DNA from: Niastella caeni
Lineage (GTDB): Bacteria > Bacteroidota > Bacteroidia > Chitinophagales > Chitinophagaceae
NCBI RefSeq assembly: GCF_004834005.1
Contig: NZ_STFF01000002.1
Span: forward strand, 930,001 to 994,000
DNA length: 64,000 nt
Direction of reading: 5' to 3'
Part shown: positions 18,102 to 29,700 of the stretch, piece after piece
Layout of the letters: every line of letters begins with the position of its first letter
Position numbering within the stretch: position 1 is the first letter of the stretch
Notes under the pieces: model-generated
The model's input: the letters and a program-made list of their open reading frames with translations, nothing else
What the model was told of the DNA's origin: nothing
Databases searched by the model: none
Position numbers and translations under genes: made by a program

Positions 18102-19004
18102 ATGAAAAAGATCACATTATATCTCTGTATCATTTTCCTTGCTGTTGCCTGTAAGAAAAGTGAGAACCTGGGTAGTGTAGATGATATTCCCGGCCTGGGT
18201 GGCGATACCTGGGTAAAAGGCCCCATCGATAACTGGGTATACGACAATTTAACCAAACCCTTTAACATATCTGTGAAGTATAAGTGGGATCAGTTTGAAC
18301 TGGAGTTGAATAAGAACCTGGTGCCGCCGCGCGAAGAAAAGATCATACCGGTAATGGAAGCGGTGAAAAAAGTGTGGATAGATACTTATATCGAAGAAGC
18401 TGGGGGTGATTTCATGCGTACCTATTGTCCGAAATTTTTTGTGTTGTGCGGCAGCGCCAGTTGGAATACAGATGGCACGATTACGCTTGGTACGGCAGAA
18501 GGCGGACGTAAGATCGTATTGTATGTGCTGAATGATTTCAGAACTAAAGCGATGCCTGGTTACAGGCCTTCCGATTCATTGGGAATAAAGCAAATGTTTC
18601 ACACTATAGAACATGAGTTTGGTCATATCCTTCATCAGAACGTGTTATATGCCGAAGATTTTAAACGGATAACACCTGGCTTTTATACCGCCAACTGGAA
18701 CAATGTGTCTGACAATGCTGCCCGGCGGGATGGTTTTGTTACGGCTTATGCCATGAGCGCCCCCGACGAAGATTTTGTAGAAATGATCTCGATGATGCTC
18801 GTAGAGGGAAAAGCAGGGTTCGATAAGATCGTAAACTCCATACCCCCCGGTACCAGCATCAACGGCATTACACAGGCAGATGCCATTGCCAAATTACGCA
18901 GGAAGGAAAATATGGTGGTTTCCTATTACAAGGACGTGTGGGGGATGGATTTTTATAGCCTGCAGCGAAGAACGCGGGCGGCAGTAGAGAGTTTGATGAA
19001 ATGA
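18102..19004 (+). CDS. substrate import-associated zinc metallohydrolase lipoprotein (HExxH)
   Basis: The 300-residue lipoprotein (signal ending FLAVAC, Cys17) carries a zinc-peptidase motif, HEFGH (residues 171-175, in TIEHEFGHILHQ). A downstream acidic segment (DEDFVEMISMM) can supply the third ligand. It matches the family known to occur as zinc metallohydrolase lipoproteins encoded next to SusC/SusD and DUF4302 genes, exactly the neighbours here. It may process a peptide or protein ligand at the surface before uptake; the actual substrate has not been deduced. The start at 18102 is set by the lipoprotein signal and by the start context shared with susD. Confidence 0.88.
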   Translation: MKKITLYLCIIFLAVACKKSENLGSVDDIPGLGGDTWVKGPIDNWVYDNLTKPFNISVKYKWDQFELELNKNLVPPREEKIIPVMEAVKKVWIDTYIEEAGGDFMRTYCPKFFVLCGSASWNTDGTITLGTAEGGRKIVLYVLNDFRTKAMPGYRPSDSLGIKQMFHTIEHEFGHILHQNVLYAEDFKRITPGFYTANWNNVSDNAARRDGFVTAYAMSAPDEDFVEMISMMLVEGKAGFDKIVNSIPPGTSINGITQADAIAKLRRKENMVVSYYKDVWGMDFYSLQRRTRAAVESLMK

Positions 19005-19025
19005 GAGGGAATAGCTTAAAAGCCA

Positions 19026-19114
19026 GTAGTAAGTAGCGAGTGGCGAGTAGGAAAAGCCAAAAGAAAGTAGCGAGTTATGAATGAAAGCCTACTAGCTACT
19101 AGCGACTCACCACT
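19026..19114. repeat. two short heptamer arrays between operon genes
   Basis: GTAGTAA, GTAGCGA, GTGGCGA, GTAGGAA runs at 19026-19053. A second set, GCCTACT, AGCTACT, AGCGACT, CACCACT, runs at 19087-19114 and is roughly the reverse complement of the first (CGAGT/ACTCG words), so the two can pair. The GTAGTAA word returns after the giant gene at 33028. The arrays fill most of the gap before the DUF4302 gene. Confidence 0.75.
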
Positions 19115-19143
19115 AGCTTCATCAAAACACAACAAAGATCATT

Positions 19144-20466
19144 ATGAAAAGAATAATATACATAGGAGTAATACTGGTTACAATAATCTCCTGTAACAAA
19201 GACAAAGCTGCCTTTGATAAAGACGCGGATGATCGCATCAATGAACAGTTGAGCAATTACCAGTCTGTTATAACAGGCGCCGCCAATGGCTGGACGGCCA
19301 CCCTGGTTACCCGGCTGGGCAATACCTATAGTTTTTATTTCAGGTTCAATGAAAGTAACCGGGTGTTTATGTATTGCGATTTTGATACCGCAACCGCCGG
19401 TGTGCAAAAGGAAAGCAGCTATCGATTAAAATCGCTGCAACAGCCCTGCCTGCTTTTTGATACATATTCCTATGTTCATATGCTGGCCGATCCCGATGCC
19501 GGTGTCAATGGCGGTTACCCTGGTAGCGGCCTGGTATCGGATTTTGAATTTTCTATTGATACGCTTACCGCAGACAGCATTAAACTAACCGGCCGCTTTA
19601 ATGGCAGCAGCGCCATTTTACGCAAAGCATCTGCACAAGACCGCGCAGCCTGGGAAAACAAACAGGTGCGCGACAACCTCATTGGGCTTAATAACCTGGG
19701 AAAGATCCTGAATTACTTTAAACGCCTAAACTATAATGGTACCGAATATGAAATTCAAATTAACAGCATATTTAAATTCGCGGTCATTACCTGGAAGGAT
19801 GCTTCCGGTACGCCACATACAGTTACTACCCCGTTTTACTTTTCCCCGGTGGGTGTTCAATTCCGCATACCAGTGGTTAACGGTAGTACAACCATCAATG
19901 GTTTTGCCATCACCGGTTTTAACACAACAACGAATACTTTACAGGTAAAGGTCAATAACGCAGATGCTACAATCGCCGGCGCCATCAGGCCTGTTAATCC
20001 CGATGTACAGGCAGGCAGGCGCTGGTGGCAATGGGGCGCACAGGTGCAGAGTTACTGGTATTCAAGAGATGGATTTCATGTAAATGGTGTAGATGATGCT
20101 TTTGGAGTGAAAACGTTACAAACAGATACCAGCCAATATTATTATTTCACATTCTGGCCTGGCGTTCAACCTGCACAGGGAGCCCCCTTTGATGCGTTGA
20201 TCCCCTTTTATTATGTGCCGGCCAGTAACGAACTCGATTTTACGTACGGCACTGCGCCAAAAGCTAATTTTCAATCAGACGGGCGGGTAATATTCACTTT
20301 ACTGGGCGACCTCACTGTAGGACCGTACCCGGTAACCGGCCCCGCTTTTAATACCAAAGTTCAATTTATTAGCACGAATGGATACTGGTTTGTACAAACC
20401 GGAGAGAATAGTTATGACATGGTGAGTGCTAAAGATGCCAAGGCCTGGATCACCTGGCAAAATTAG
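19144..20466 (+). CDS. DUF4302 family lipoprotein
   Basis: The 440-residue protein has a short lipoprotein signal (ILVTIISC, Cys17). It then enters the DUF4302 pattern: an acidic linker followed by INEQLSNYQSVITGAANGWTA and a first beta segment (YSFYFRFNESNRVFMYCDF). DUF4302 proteins have no established biochemical role. They occur in Bacteroidota next to SusC, SusD and the HExxH lipoprotein, which fits here and suggests a surface-exposed accessory for uptake. The C-terminal half is beta-rich, with no catalytic motif that I can see. It closes the operon. Confidence 0.85.
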   Translation: MKRIIYIGVILVTIISCNKDKAAFDKDADDRINEQLSNYQSVITGAANGWTATLVTRLGNTYSFYFRFNESNRVFMYCDFDTATAGVQKESSYRLKSLQQPCLLFDTYSYVHMLADPDAGVNGGYPGSGLVSDFEFSIDTLTADSIKLTGRFNGSSAILRKASAQDRAAWENKQVRDNLIGLNNLGKILNYFKRLNYNGTEYEIQINSIFKFAVITWKDASGTPHTVTTPFYFSPVGVQFRIPVVNGSTTINGFAITGFNTTTNTLQVKVNNADATIAGAIRPVNPDVQAGRRWWQWGAQVQSYWYSRDGFHVNGVDDAFGVKTLQTDTSQYYYFTFWPGVQPAQGAPFDALIPFYYVPASNELDFTYGTAPKANFQSDGRVIFTLLGDLTVGPYPVTGPAFNTKVQFISTNGYWFVQTGENSYDMVSAKDAKAWITWQN

Positions 20467-20560
20467 CTGCAAGCTGCACGCTATAAGCTTCAAGCCGAAA
20501 GCCGAAAGCATAAAATGGTTGTATGTCCTATTTAAAACCTGCCGGTGATTCGGCCCCTAT

Positions 20561-20695
20561 GGAAACGGTTGCCGGTTACCTGTTACCGGTTGCCAGGCCT
20601 TCATTGCCGGCTTGCTGTCAATTCTCAGCCGGTCATTGATTTATGTCCCCGGTAACAGGAAACTGGCAACAGGTAACAGGTAACTGATAACGGAA
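20561..20695. repeat. inverted-heptamer element, copy 1
   Basis: The left part (20561-20596) reads as 7-bp words of the GGTTGCC/GGTTACC/TGTTACC type. The right part (20651-20693) has their complements (GGTAACA, GGAAACT, GGCAACA, GGTAACA, GGTAACT). Together they form a long imperfect hairpin around a 50-bp centre, ending CCCCGGTAAC on the inside of the right arm. A second copy with the same layout lies at 48325-48445, and the right arm alone recurs near 41845-41877. The rest of the gap up to the giant gene shows no other feature. Confidence 0.75.
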
Positions 20696-20755
20696 CCCTG
20701 ATATTCCGAATGGAAAAAACTATAAACCAAGATTCATAAAAGAAAACACTGCTCC

Positions 20756-23700
20756 ATGAGAAACGGGTACGCATACAGGTTTGTTAAACAAATAGGCTGT
20801 TTGTTTTTGATGCTTTTCATCGCCTTACAATCAAAAGCCCAGATCGACATTACTATTGGAAACGGTACAACCGGAAATGCCACCACGGTTTATCCCTGTC
20901 CTATTCAGGACTGGTATGAAGGAAGCCGTTCGCAATATTTGTACCTGGCTTCAGAACTCACTGCGGCGGGTATGGCGGCCGGTACTATTCAAGCCATTAA
21001 GTTTAATGTGTTGAATGTAAATAATGCCGGGGTAACAGACAAGCTGGTAATGAAAATTGGCGGAACAACTGTGGCTACCTTATCTACGAACAGTTGGGAT
21101 GCATTCACCACCACACCGGTTGAAACAGCGCCAACAGATTACCAGGCGGTGGTTGGTTCCAACGTGTTTACTTTCCAAACGCCATTTTTCTGGAATGGTA
21201 CGGATAATATTCTCATTGAGATATGTGATGGTGATCCCGGTAATAATGTTGGTGAATGGTATATAGAAAATCCCACTATTGCATGGACGACGGGTTTGTC
21301 GTTTAATGGCTCACATACAACAATTTCGGATAACCAGGGCAGTTTGTGCGGAACCACTGCCACACTCAACTCCGGTTTGCAAACTACCCGGCCCGACATT
21401 GTGCTGGCCTGGGTGCCGGCAACCAACTGTGCTGGTAAACCAAATGCTGGTACAGCCTCCAGTACGTTGACGAATGTATGCCTCGCCCAGAACTTTACAG
21501 TAAGCTTAACGGGCCAAACAATTGCTTCGGGTATTACTTATAAATGGCAGTCATCAACTAATAATACAACGTGGGCCGATATTCCCGGCGCCACAACTTC
21601 ATTTTATACAGCCAGTCAAAGCGCCACACACTGGTACCGGGCCATTGTTACCTGTACCAATGGTGGTTTAACCGATACTACGAACGCGGTGCAGATTGTA
21701 TCGCCGGGGTTGGTTGGGGGAACCTTCACCATCAATAGCGGACAACTAACCGGTGGCACGAATTTCCAAACGTTCGCCGATGCCATCAACTATATCAAAT
21801 GCGGCATTAACAGTGCGGTTGTATTTAATGTGGTAGCTAACAGCGGTCCTTATGCTGAACAGGTTACCATACCCCATATTGGCGGCTCTTCCAGTGTAAA
21901 TACCATCACCTTTAATGGTAATGGAACAACCCTGGCGTACAATACGTCTGATGCCAATAACCGGACGGGTATTATCCTCAACGGCGCCAAACATATCATT
22001 ATAGATAGTTTGAATGTAGATGTGTCGGCGGGTAGTTACGGATGGGGTATCGTACTGATGAATAAGGCAGATAGCAATATCATTCGAAGATGTACGGTCA
22101 CAACCAATACTACGTCGAGCTCTACAAACTATTCAGGCATCCTCATTAACGGGTCTGCTACATCCACTTTCATAACAGGTAACAATGGTAACGGCAACCT
22201 GATAAGTGGTAATACCATAATAGGTGGGTACTATGGTATTTTCCTGTATGGCAGTACGAATCCGTATAATGCCAACAACATCATTGAAAAGAATAAAGTG
22301 CTCGATGCTTACCTGTATTCTGTTTACGTGTATGGTAATACGAATTTAACCATAACGGGAAATGATATCTCGCGCCCTTCCCGTACCTCGGTTACCACCG
22401 GCTATGGCATATATGTTGGCACCAATACAGCCACGCTGATAGAAAAGAACCGCATTCATAACCTGTTCGATGGAGCAACAGGTACAAATAATACCGCTTA
22501 TTGTATTTATGTGGCCGGTTCCGGCGCTTCTGCCGCTCAACCCAACCGGGCTGAGAACAACCTTATTTACAATATCAATAATGGCGCTGGCGCTATTTAT
22601 GGTATATACAGTGCGGGATATAACAACTGGAATTTCTATCATAATAGTATTGTGTTGGATGATGCCGCAGCCACTGCCGGTACAACCTATGGCTGTAATG
22701 TGAATGGTTCCAATGTGAATGTGAAAAATAACCTGATCTATATAACCCGCGGCGGTACGGGTACAAAATATTGTTTATACTATGGCACTGCTGGCGTAAC
22801 ATCTTCTGCCAACAACGATCTGTACATGAATGCGCCGGCTGGTACCAATGCTGTTGGTTTCTTCAACGTTGCCTGGACAACCCTGGCGGGCTGGCAAAGT
22901 ACCGGCTTCGATATCAGCAGTATAGCATTCGATCCGCAATTTGTAAATGCAGGCAGCGGCAATTACCGGCCAACGAATGTATTTGTAGATAATATGGGAG
23001 CAGCGTTGGGTGTAACCAGTGATATATTGGGCTTCACAAGAAGCAGTACAACGCCCGATATCGGTGCTATTGAATTTACGTCAGCGGCCTGTACTTCGCC
23101 ACCTGTGGCCGGTACGGTGATCAGCACTACTAATCCGGTATGTGCGGGCGTGAACTTTACACTGAGCCTTACCGGTGGTACGGCCGGGGCCGGACAAACC
23201 TACCAATGGCAATCATCGCCTGATAATACTACCTGGACAAATATAACAGGTGCTGTAAGCGCTGTGTACACAACATCGCAAACAAACAGCACCTGGTACC
23301 GGGTAGCCGTTACCTGTGGCAGTGCTACTGTATTATCTGCTCCTTTACAGGTAAATACCACGTCTGTGTCGTATGCCACCCTGCCGTTTACTGAAAGTTT
23401 TGAAAGCACCTGGATAAACGGCTGCGACAATCGCGACATTCCAAATAATTTCTGGCGCAACCAGCCGGCTACAGGTAATAACTCCTGGCGCCGGTATGAT
23501 GATGGCGCCGCCGGGGCTTGGGTGAATCCTGCAAACGGCGCTTACACACCGTCTGCTTCGCATGGTTCCTATTCTGCCCGTTTCCATAGTTATAATGCAT
23601 CTGCGAACGCAAAAGGTTCATTAGACTTCTATGTAAACTGTAATACGGGTGTTGCCGCCAAGCGTTTACGGTTCGATTATATCAATACAACAGGTAATGA

Positions 23701-26700
23701 CAGTATGGAAGTATTGCTGTCTACCGACGGCGGGTTAACGTTTACCTGGCTGAATGGCTATACCGTTAATGGAAGCTGGGATAGAAAAGTGCTCAACTTT
23801 ACGTCGAACTCAGCAACTACGGTTATCCGTTTCCGGTCAACTTCTGATTTCGGCGGCTCTGATATTGGCATAGACAACCTCACTATGTTCAACCTGGAAA
23901 ATTGTTCCGGTACGCCTGTGCCCGGCACCACCGTATCAAGCAATACCATGGTATGTCCGGGTTCTAACTTCACGCTCAGTGTAAACGGGCTGCCCATGCA
24001 AAACGGGTTAACCTACCAGTGGCAGGCATCGCCAGATAACATAACCTGGACAAACATCTCCGGTGCAACCGGTGAAGACCTTACCACTTCACAAACAACA
24101 GCTACCTGGTATCGCATCTTTATTACCTGTACCAATGGTAATCAATCAGCCGGTTCGGTACCGGTATTGGTTCCCATGCGCGCTCCTTTATATGCGCCAT
24201 TGCCCTATACAGAAAGTTTTGAAAATACCTGGGTCAATGGTTGCGATACCAGGGATATACCTAATAATTTCTGGAACAACAATCCGGCAACCGGCGATGA
24301 ATCGTGGCGCAGGAACGATGATGGCACTTCCGCCCTCTGGTCTTCTGTCAACGGCGCCTATGCTCCGGCGGCTGCACAAGGTTCGTATTCTGCCCGCTTC
24401 CATAGTTATGATGGCAGCGATGGCGCACAGGGTAAATTCGATCTGCACCTGAATGCCAGTACAGGCGCTCCCAATAAACGATTAACATTTAGCTATATCA
24501 ATACAAGCGGCGACGATAGCCTTACGGTATTGGTATCTACGAATGGTGGCACCAGCTTTACACGGCTGGATAGTGTAGGCATCCGCGGGGCCTGGAGTCA
24601 AAAAGTACTTTATTTCAATTCAACATCAGCCACTACTATAATTCGCTTCCAGGCAACTGCCGACTTTGGCTTAACCGATATTGGTCTGGATGATATCCTG
24701 GTAGCCGAATGGCCCGACTGTTCGGGTACACCTAATGCCGGTACCGCGGTTACTACAAACAGTACTGTTTGTATAGAGCCATTTACCGTAAGTGCAACAG
24801 GTATCAGCACCGGCAACGGCATTACCTACCAATGGCAAAAATCAACAGATAGCGTAACCTGGAATAATATTTCCGGCGCAACAGCTATTTCCTATACAAC
24901 CTCACAGGTAGGTACACACTGGTACCGCCTGGTTACAACCTGTACGATCAGCAGCACATCAGCCAATGCTGCGCCAGTTAAGGTGGTTTCACCCACACCG
25001 GTTAACGGAACATTTACCATTAATAATAACCAGTTACCCGGCAACGGCAACTTTACCTCATTCAATGCTGCTTACGATTATATCAAGTGCGGTATTGACG
25101 GACCAGTAACCTTTAATGTACATACCGGTACCGGCACGTACAACGAACAGTTGACGATGATCGCTGTACCGGGCGCCTCGGCTGTTAACACCGTAACCTT
25201 TAAAGGCGTAGGCAGCGGCGTTCTTGGGTTTGCTTCTACCAATACCAACGAACGGGCGGTAATAAAACTGAAAGGAACCAAACATATCATCTTTGACAGT
25301 CTTATCATAAATGCCAGCCTGGGTACATACGGCTACGGCGTACAAATAATGAGCAACACCGACTCGAATGTGGTGAGGAACTGTACCATCAATCTGTCTA
25401 CTACTTCAACTGCTCAAAACTTTGCCGGTATTGTGGTGAATGGTTCCGATGCAGGGCCTGTATCAACCGGAGCTGTTTTGAGTGACGATAATATCTTCTC
25501 GGGCAATACCATTACCGGTGGGTATTATGGTATTACCCTGGTGGCTACGTTCAACAACGGCGCCAACGGGAATAACAAGATCATAAAGAACACCATAAAA
25601 GATTTTTATTCTACAGGTATTTATGTAGCCGGCAGTTATGGAACGCTGATAGAAAAGAATATTCTCAGCCGGCCTGCACGTACCAGTGTAACCGACTTCT
25701 ATGGTATCTATTTCACAACGGAGAAAAATACGGGTTGTATTGTTTCCAAGAACCGTATCTCCAATCCGTTTGGAGGCGCGCCAATCAGCACTGCAGCGTT
25801 TTATGGTATTAACTTTAATAATTCCAGCGGTTCAACCGGTGGTACGTACAATGAAAATGTGGTCAGCAATAACCTGATCTATGACATCAACGGTAATGGC
25901 CTGATCTATGCCATTGCGAATACAGCCTCGGGCTACGCCTGGTATTTCCATAATACCATTTCATTGGATAATATTACGTCTACATCCACTGCGGCTACCA
26001 GAGGTTTCTATCAAACCACGGCCGCCAGCGGTTTATTCTTCTACAATAATAATATTTCCATTACCCGGGGCGGAACCGGTACTAAGTATTGTATCTACCT
26101 CGCTACCAACCTGCTTGCCGGATGCGATAACAATAACTATTATATCAATGCAGCAGCAGGTACGAACGGCGTAGGATTTTATACTGCGGCCCGTACGCAG
26201 TTAAGCGCCTGGAGAACGGCAACTGGTTTAGATGCAAATTCTTTATCAATTACGCCGGCCTTTGTAGACCCTGCCAGTGGAAATTTCACCCCGGGCAATG
26301 CCGGTATCGACAATAAAGGCGCAGCCATTGGTACTGCCGATGATATCAATGACCAAACACGTAGTGGCCTTACACCTGATATTGGTGCGTATGAATTCTC
26401 TCCATTGCCTTGTGCTTTACCGTTGGTGAATGGTAAAGTAGATATTTCACCCGATACTTTATGTCAGTTTAAACCCGTGTACCTGCATTTGAATATCGGT
26501 GCATTCGGTTCGGGACAAACCTTCCAGTGGCAAATGGCAAAATCGTTGGCAGGCCCGTATACCAACGTAGGTACACCGATGCTGACACCAGATACGACCA
26601 TCATTGCCGATACAACCAGTTTCTACCGGGTACAGATCACCTGCGGTACCAATACGGTGTATACCGATACGGCGCTGCTGGTAGTGAACCCGGCCCTGCC

Positions 26701-29700
26701 TACAGGTATATATACCATTAATAAGAATGGCCAAAGTACCTACGAACCGGGTAAACCTGGCGGTAACTTCCTTTCCTTTGCCGATGCAAAAGCCGCTATG
26801 GGTTGTGGTATTGGCGGTACAGTAGTGTTTAATGTGCAGGCGGGATCGGGACCTTATACCGAACAATTAATACTCGATAGCATTGCCGGTACATCGGCCA
26901 TTAATACCATTACGTTCAATGGCAACGGCAATACGTTAACATATAATGCAAACAGCAACAGCCAGCGGGCCGTTTTAAAATTGAATGGCGCCGACCATAT
27001 CATATTCGACAGCCTGCAGATCGAGGCGGGTGGCGGTACGTACGGTTATGGCATTCAACTGATCAACAACGCCGACTCCAACACCTTCCGTAAATGTATC
27101 ATCAATACGTCTGTTGCGTCAACCAGTAACAATTACGCCGGTATCGTTATCAATGCGTCTGATGCCGCCGCCGTTACAACAGGCAATACCTTAAGTGATG
27201 GCAACGTGTTCGACCGCAACAGGGTAACAGGTGGTTACTATGGCATTACCCTCGTGGGCAATACCACTACTACCGGTTTCCTGAATAACAACAGCTTTAC
27301 CAATAACACCATACAGGATTTCTATAACTATGGTTTGTATATAACCGGTACCAACAATACAGTTGTTGCCGGTAATACATTCACCCGGGCTGCGCGTGCC
27401 AATACGGCTACCAGTGTGTACGGAATTTATATGACAACGGCTGCCAGCAACCGGTTAACCATTTCTAAAAACAGGTTCACGCGTTTCTTCGGTGGTATTA
27501 CAGCCAACACCGCATCGTTCTACGGCGTTTATCATAATTCCGTATCGGCTGCTGGTGAAGATACCGTAAGCAACAACCTGTTCTATGATCTCGATGGCAA
27601 CGGGCCTGTATACGCCTTGTACAATACCGGTTCCAGCAATGTGTGGTATCATCACAATACCATTTCTATTGATAATACCACCAGCACGGCTACCGGTGCA
27701 AGTGCGGGCTTTTATCAAACCACTACAGCAAACGGGATCCAGTTCGTCAATAACATCGTTACCATCAGCAGGGGAGGAGCCGGCGCCAAACACGCCATCT
27801 ACCTTAATGCAACCACCAGTGAAATCCTGTCGAACTATAATGATTTTTATGTAACCGGCACGAACGCTCACGTGGGGTATTATACCGCCAACCGCACTAC
27901 GCTGGCTGACTGGGTAACAGCCAGCGGCAAGGATAGCAGTTCACTTAACCATAATCCGCTGTATACCGATCCGGCCACCGGCAACTTTATGCCTATGCTG
28001 GCTGCGTTGGATAATAAGGGTACACCGGTGAATATTGCTACCGACATCCTCAATGCGGTGCGTTCTGCCACTACACCAGATATAGGCGCTTATGAATTTG
28101 CACCAGCGCCTTGTCAAACACCGCCAATCGCAGGTACGGCTTCGGTAACGCCTTCATCAGGATTATGTCTTGAAATGCCGATTGAATTAACCGTGACCGG
28201 TCATTCACCACTGGGCGCTATTACCTTCCAATGGCAATCATCGCCCGATGGCGTAACCTGGACCGACATCAGCCCGGTGCAATACTTCCCGCAATACAGC
28301 ACCAAGGCCGGTTTGAGCACATATTACCGGGCTGCGGTAACCTGTACCGGCAATACCGTGTATACAGCACCGGTACAGGTGACCCTGAATAATATTTTAC
28401 TGAAAGGGCTCTATACCATCGATCCGTCGAAGCCTGCCACCTTGCCGAACTTTACCTCGTTCCAGAGTGCGGTAGACGCTTTGTTATGCGGTATCACCGG
28501 CGCCATCGTGTTCGAAGTAGCGCCCGGTACGTATAATGAACAGATCAGGATCCCTTATATTCCCAATACATCAACCATCAATACGGTGACGTTCCAGAGC
28601 GCTAATGGCGTAGCCAGTTCCGTGAACCTGACATTTGATGCAACCAGTACGAACAACTACACGTTGAAGCTCGATAGCACCCGCCACTTCATATTCAAAG
28701 ACCTGACCATTTCAGGTACCAATACTTCGAATGGCAGGGTAGTAGAGCTGGCCAATACAGCTTCATACGATAGTATTTTGAATTGTATTATAGCGGCTCC
28801 GGTTGCTACAGCCGCTTCCAATAGTATAGCCGGTATTTATGCCTTCCAGTTAAAAGGGACCAGCAACGTCATTAAAGGCAATACGATCAGTAATGGTTCC
28901 AGTGGAATTTACTTTGCCGGTACCGGCACAGGCACTGGTCTTTCTCCAGATCATGTTATTGAAAATAATACCGTAAGTGGCGCCTGGCAGTACGGAATAT
29001 ATGCCAGTAACCTAAAACGCGTGCAACTCAATAAGAATATTGTTACGGTGAACGGTCCGGTGAATGCAACCGCTTATGGTATTTATGCCACAGACTGCGA
29101 TTCTTCGTATAGTGTAACGGGTAACAATATTACCGTGAGCAATGCTACTACCATTGTGTATGGATTGGCGCTTATTAATTCCGATACCGCCAGAAATGCC
29201 CGCGGTAAACTGGCCAACAACATGGTAACGGCTGTAAACAACAATACCGGCGCGTTGTATGGCGCTTACCTGTCGAACTCGCCAGGTGTAATAGTGCAGA
29301 ACAATACCATTGCTATCAATACGTCCGGTGCGGGTTCTTATGGATTATACCATAACAACTTCAATGGGGCCGATTATTTAAACAATACAGTAAATAGCAC
29401 CAGTACAACAACAACGAATAACCATTCCATGTACCTGCTGAACACAGCGGCCAGTGGCGTTCGGATGCGTAATAATATATTCTCAAACAAAGGCGGCGGT
29501 ACTGCCTTGTACGTAAACAACAGCAGCCAGTCGCTGACAAGTGATTACAATATGTTATACACCAGCGGCAGTACGCTGGTACAACGGGGCAATCCTGCAG
29601 GAACTTTCGCTACCCTGGCCGACTGGAGAGCGGGTTCTTATTGGGATAAATATTCGATCGGTTATTCGCCTGCTTTTGTAAGCGATAGCGATCTGCGTCC

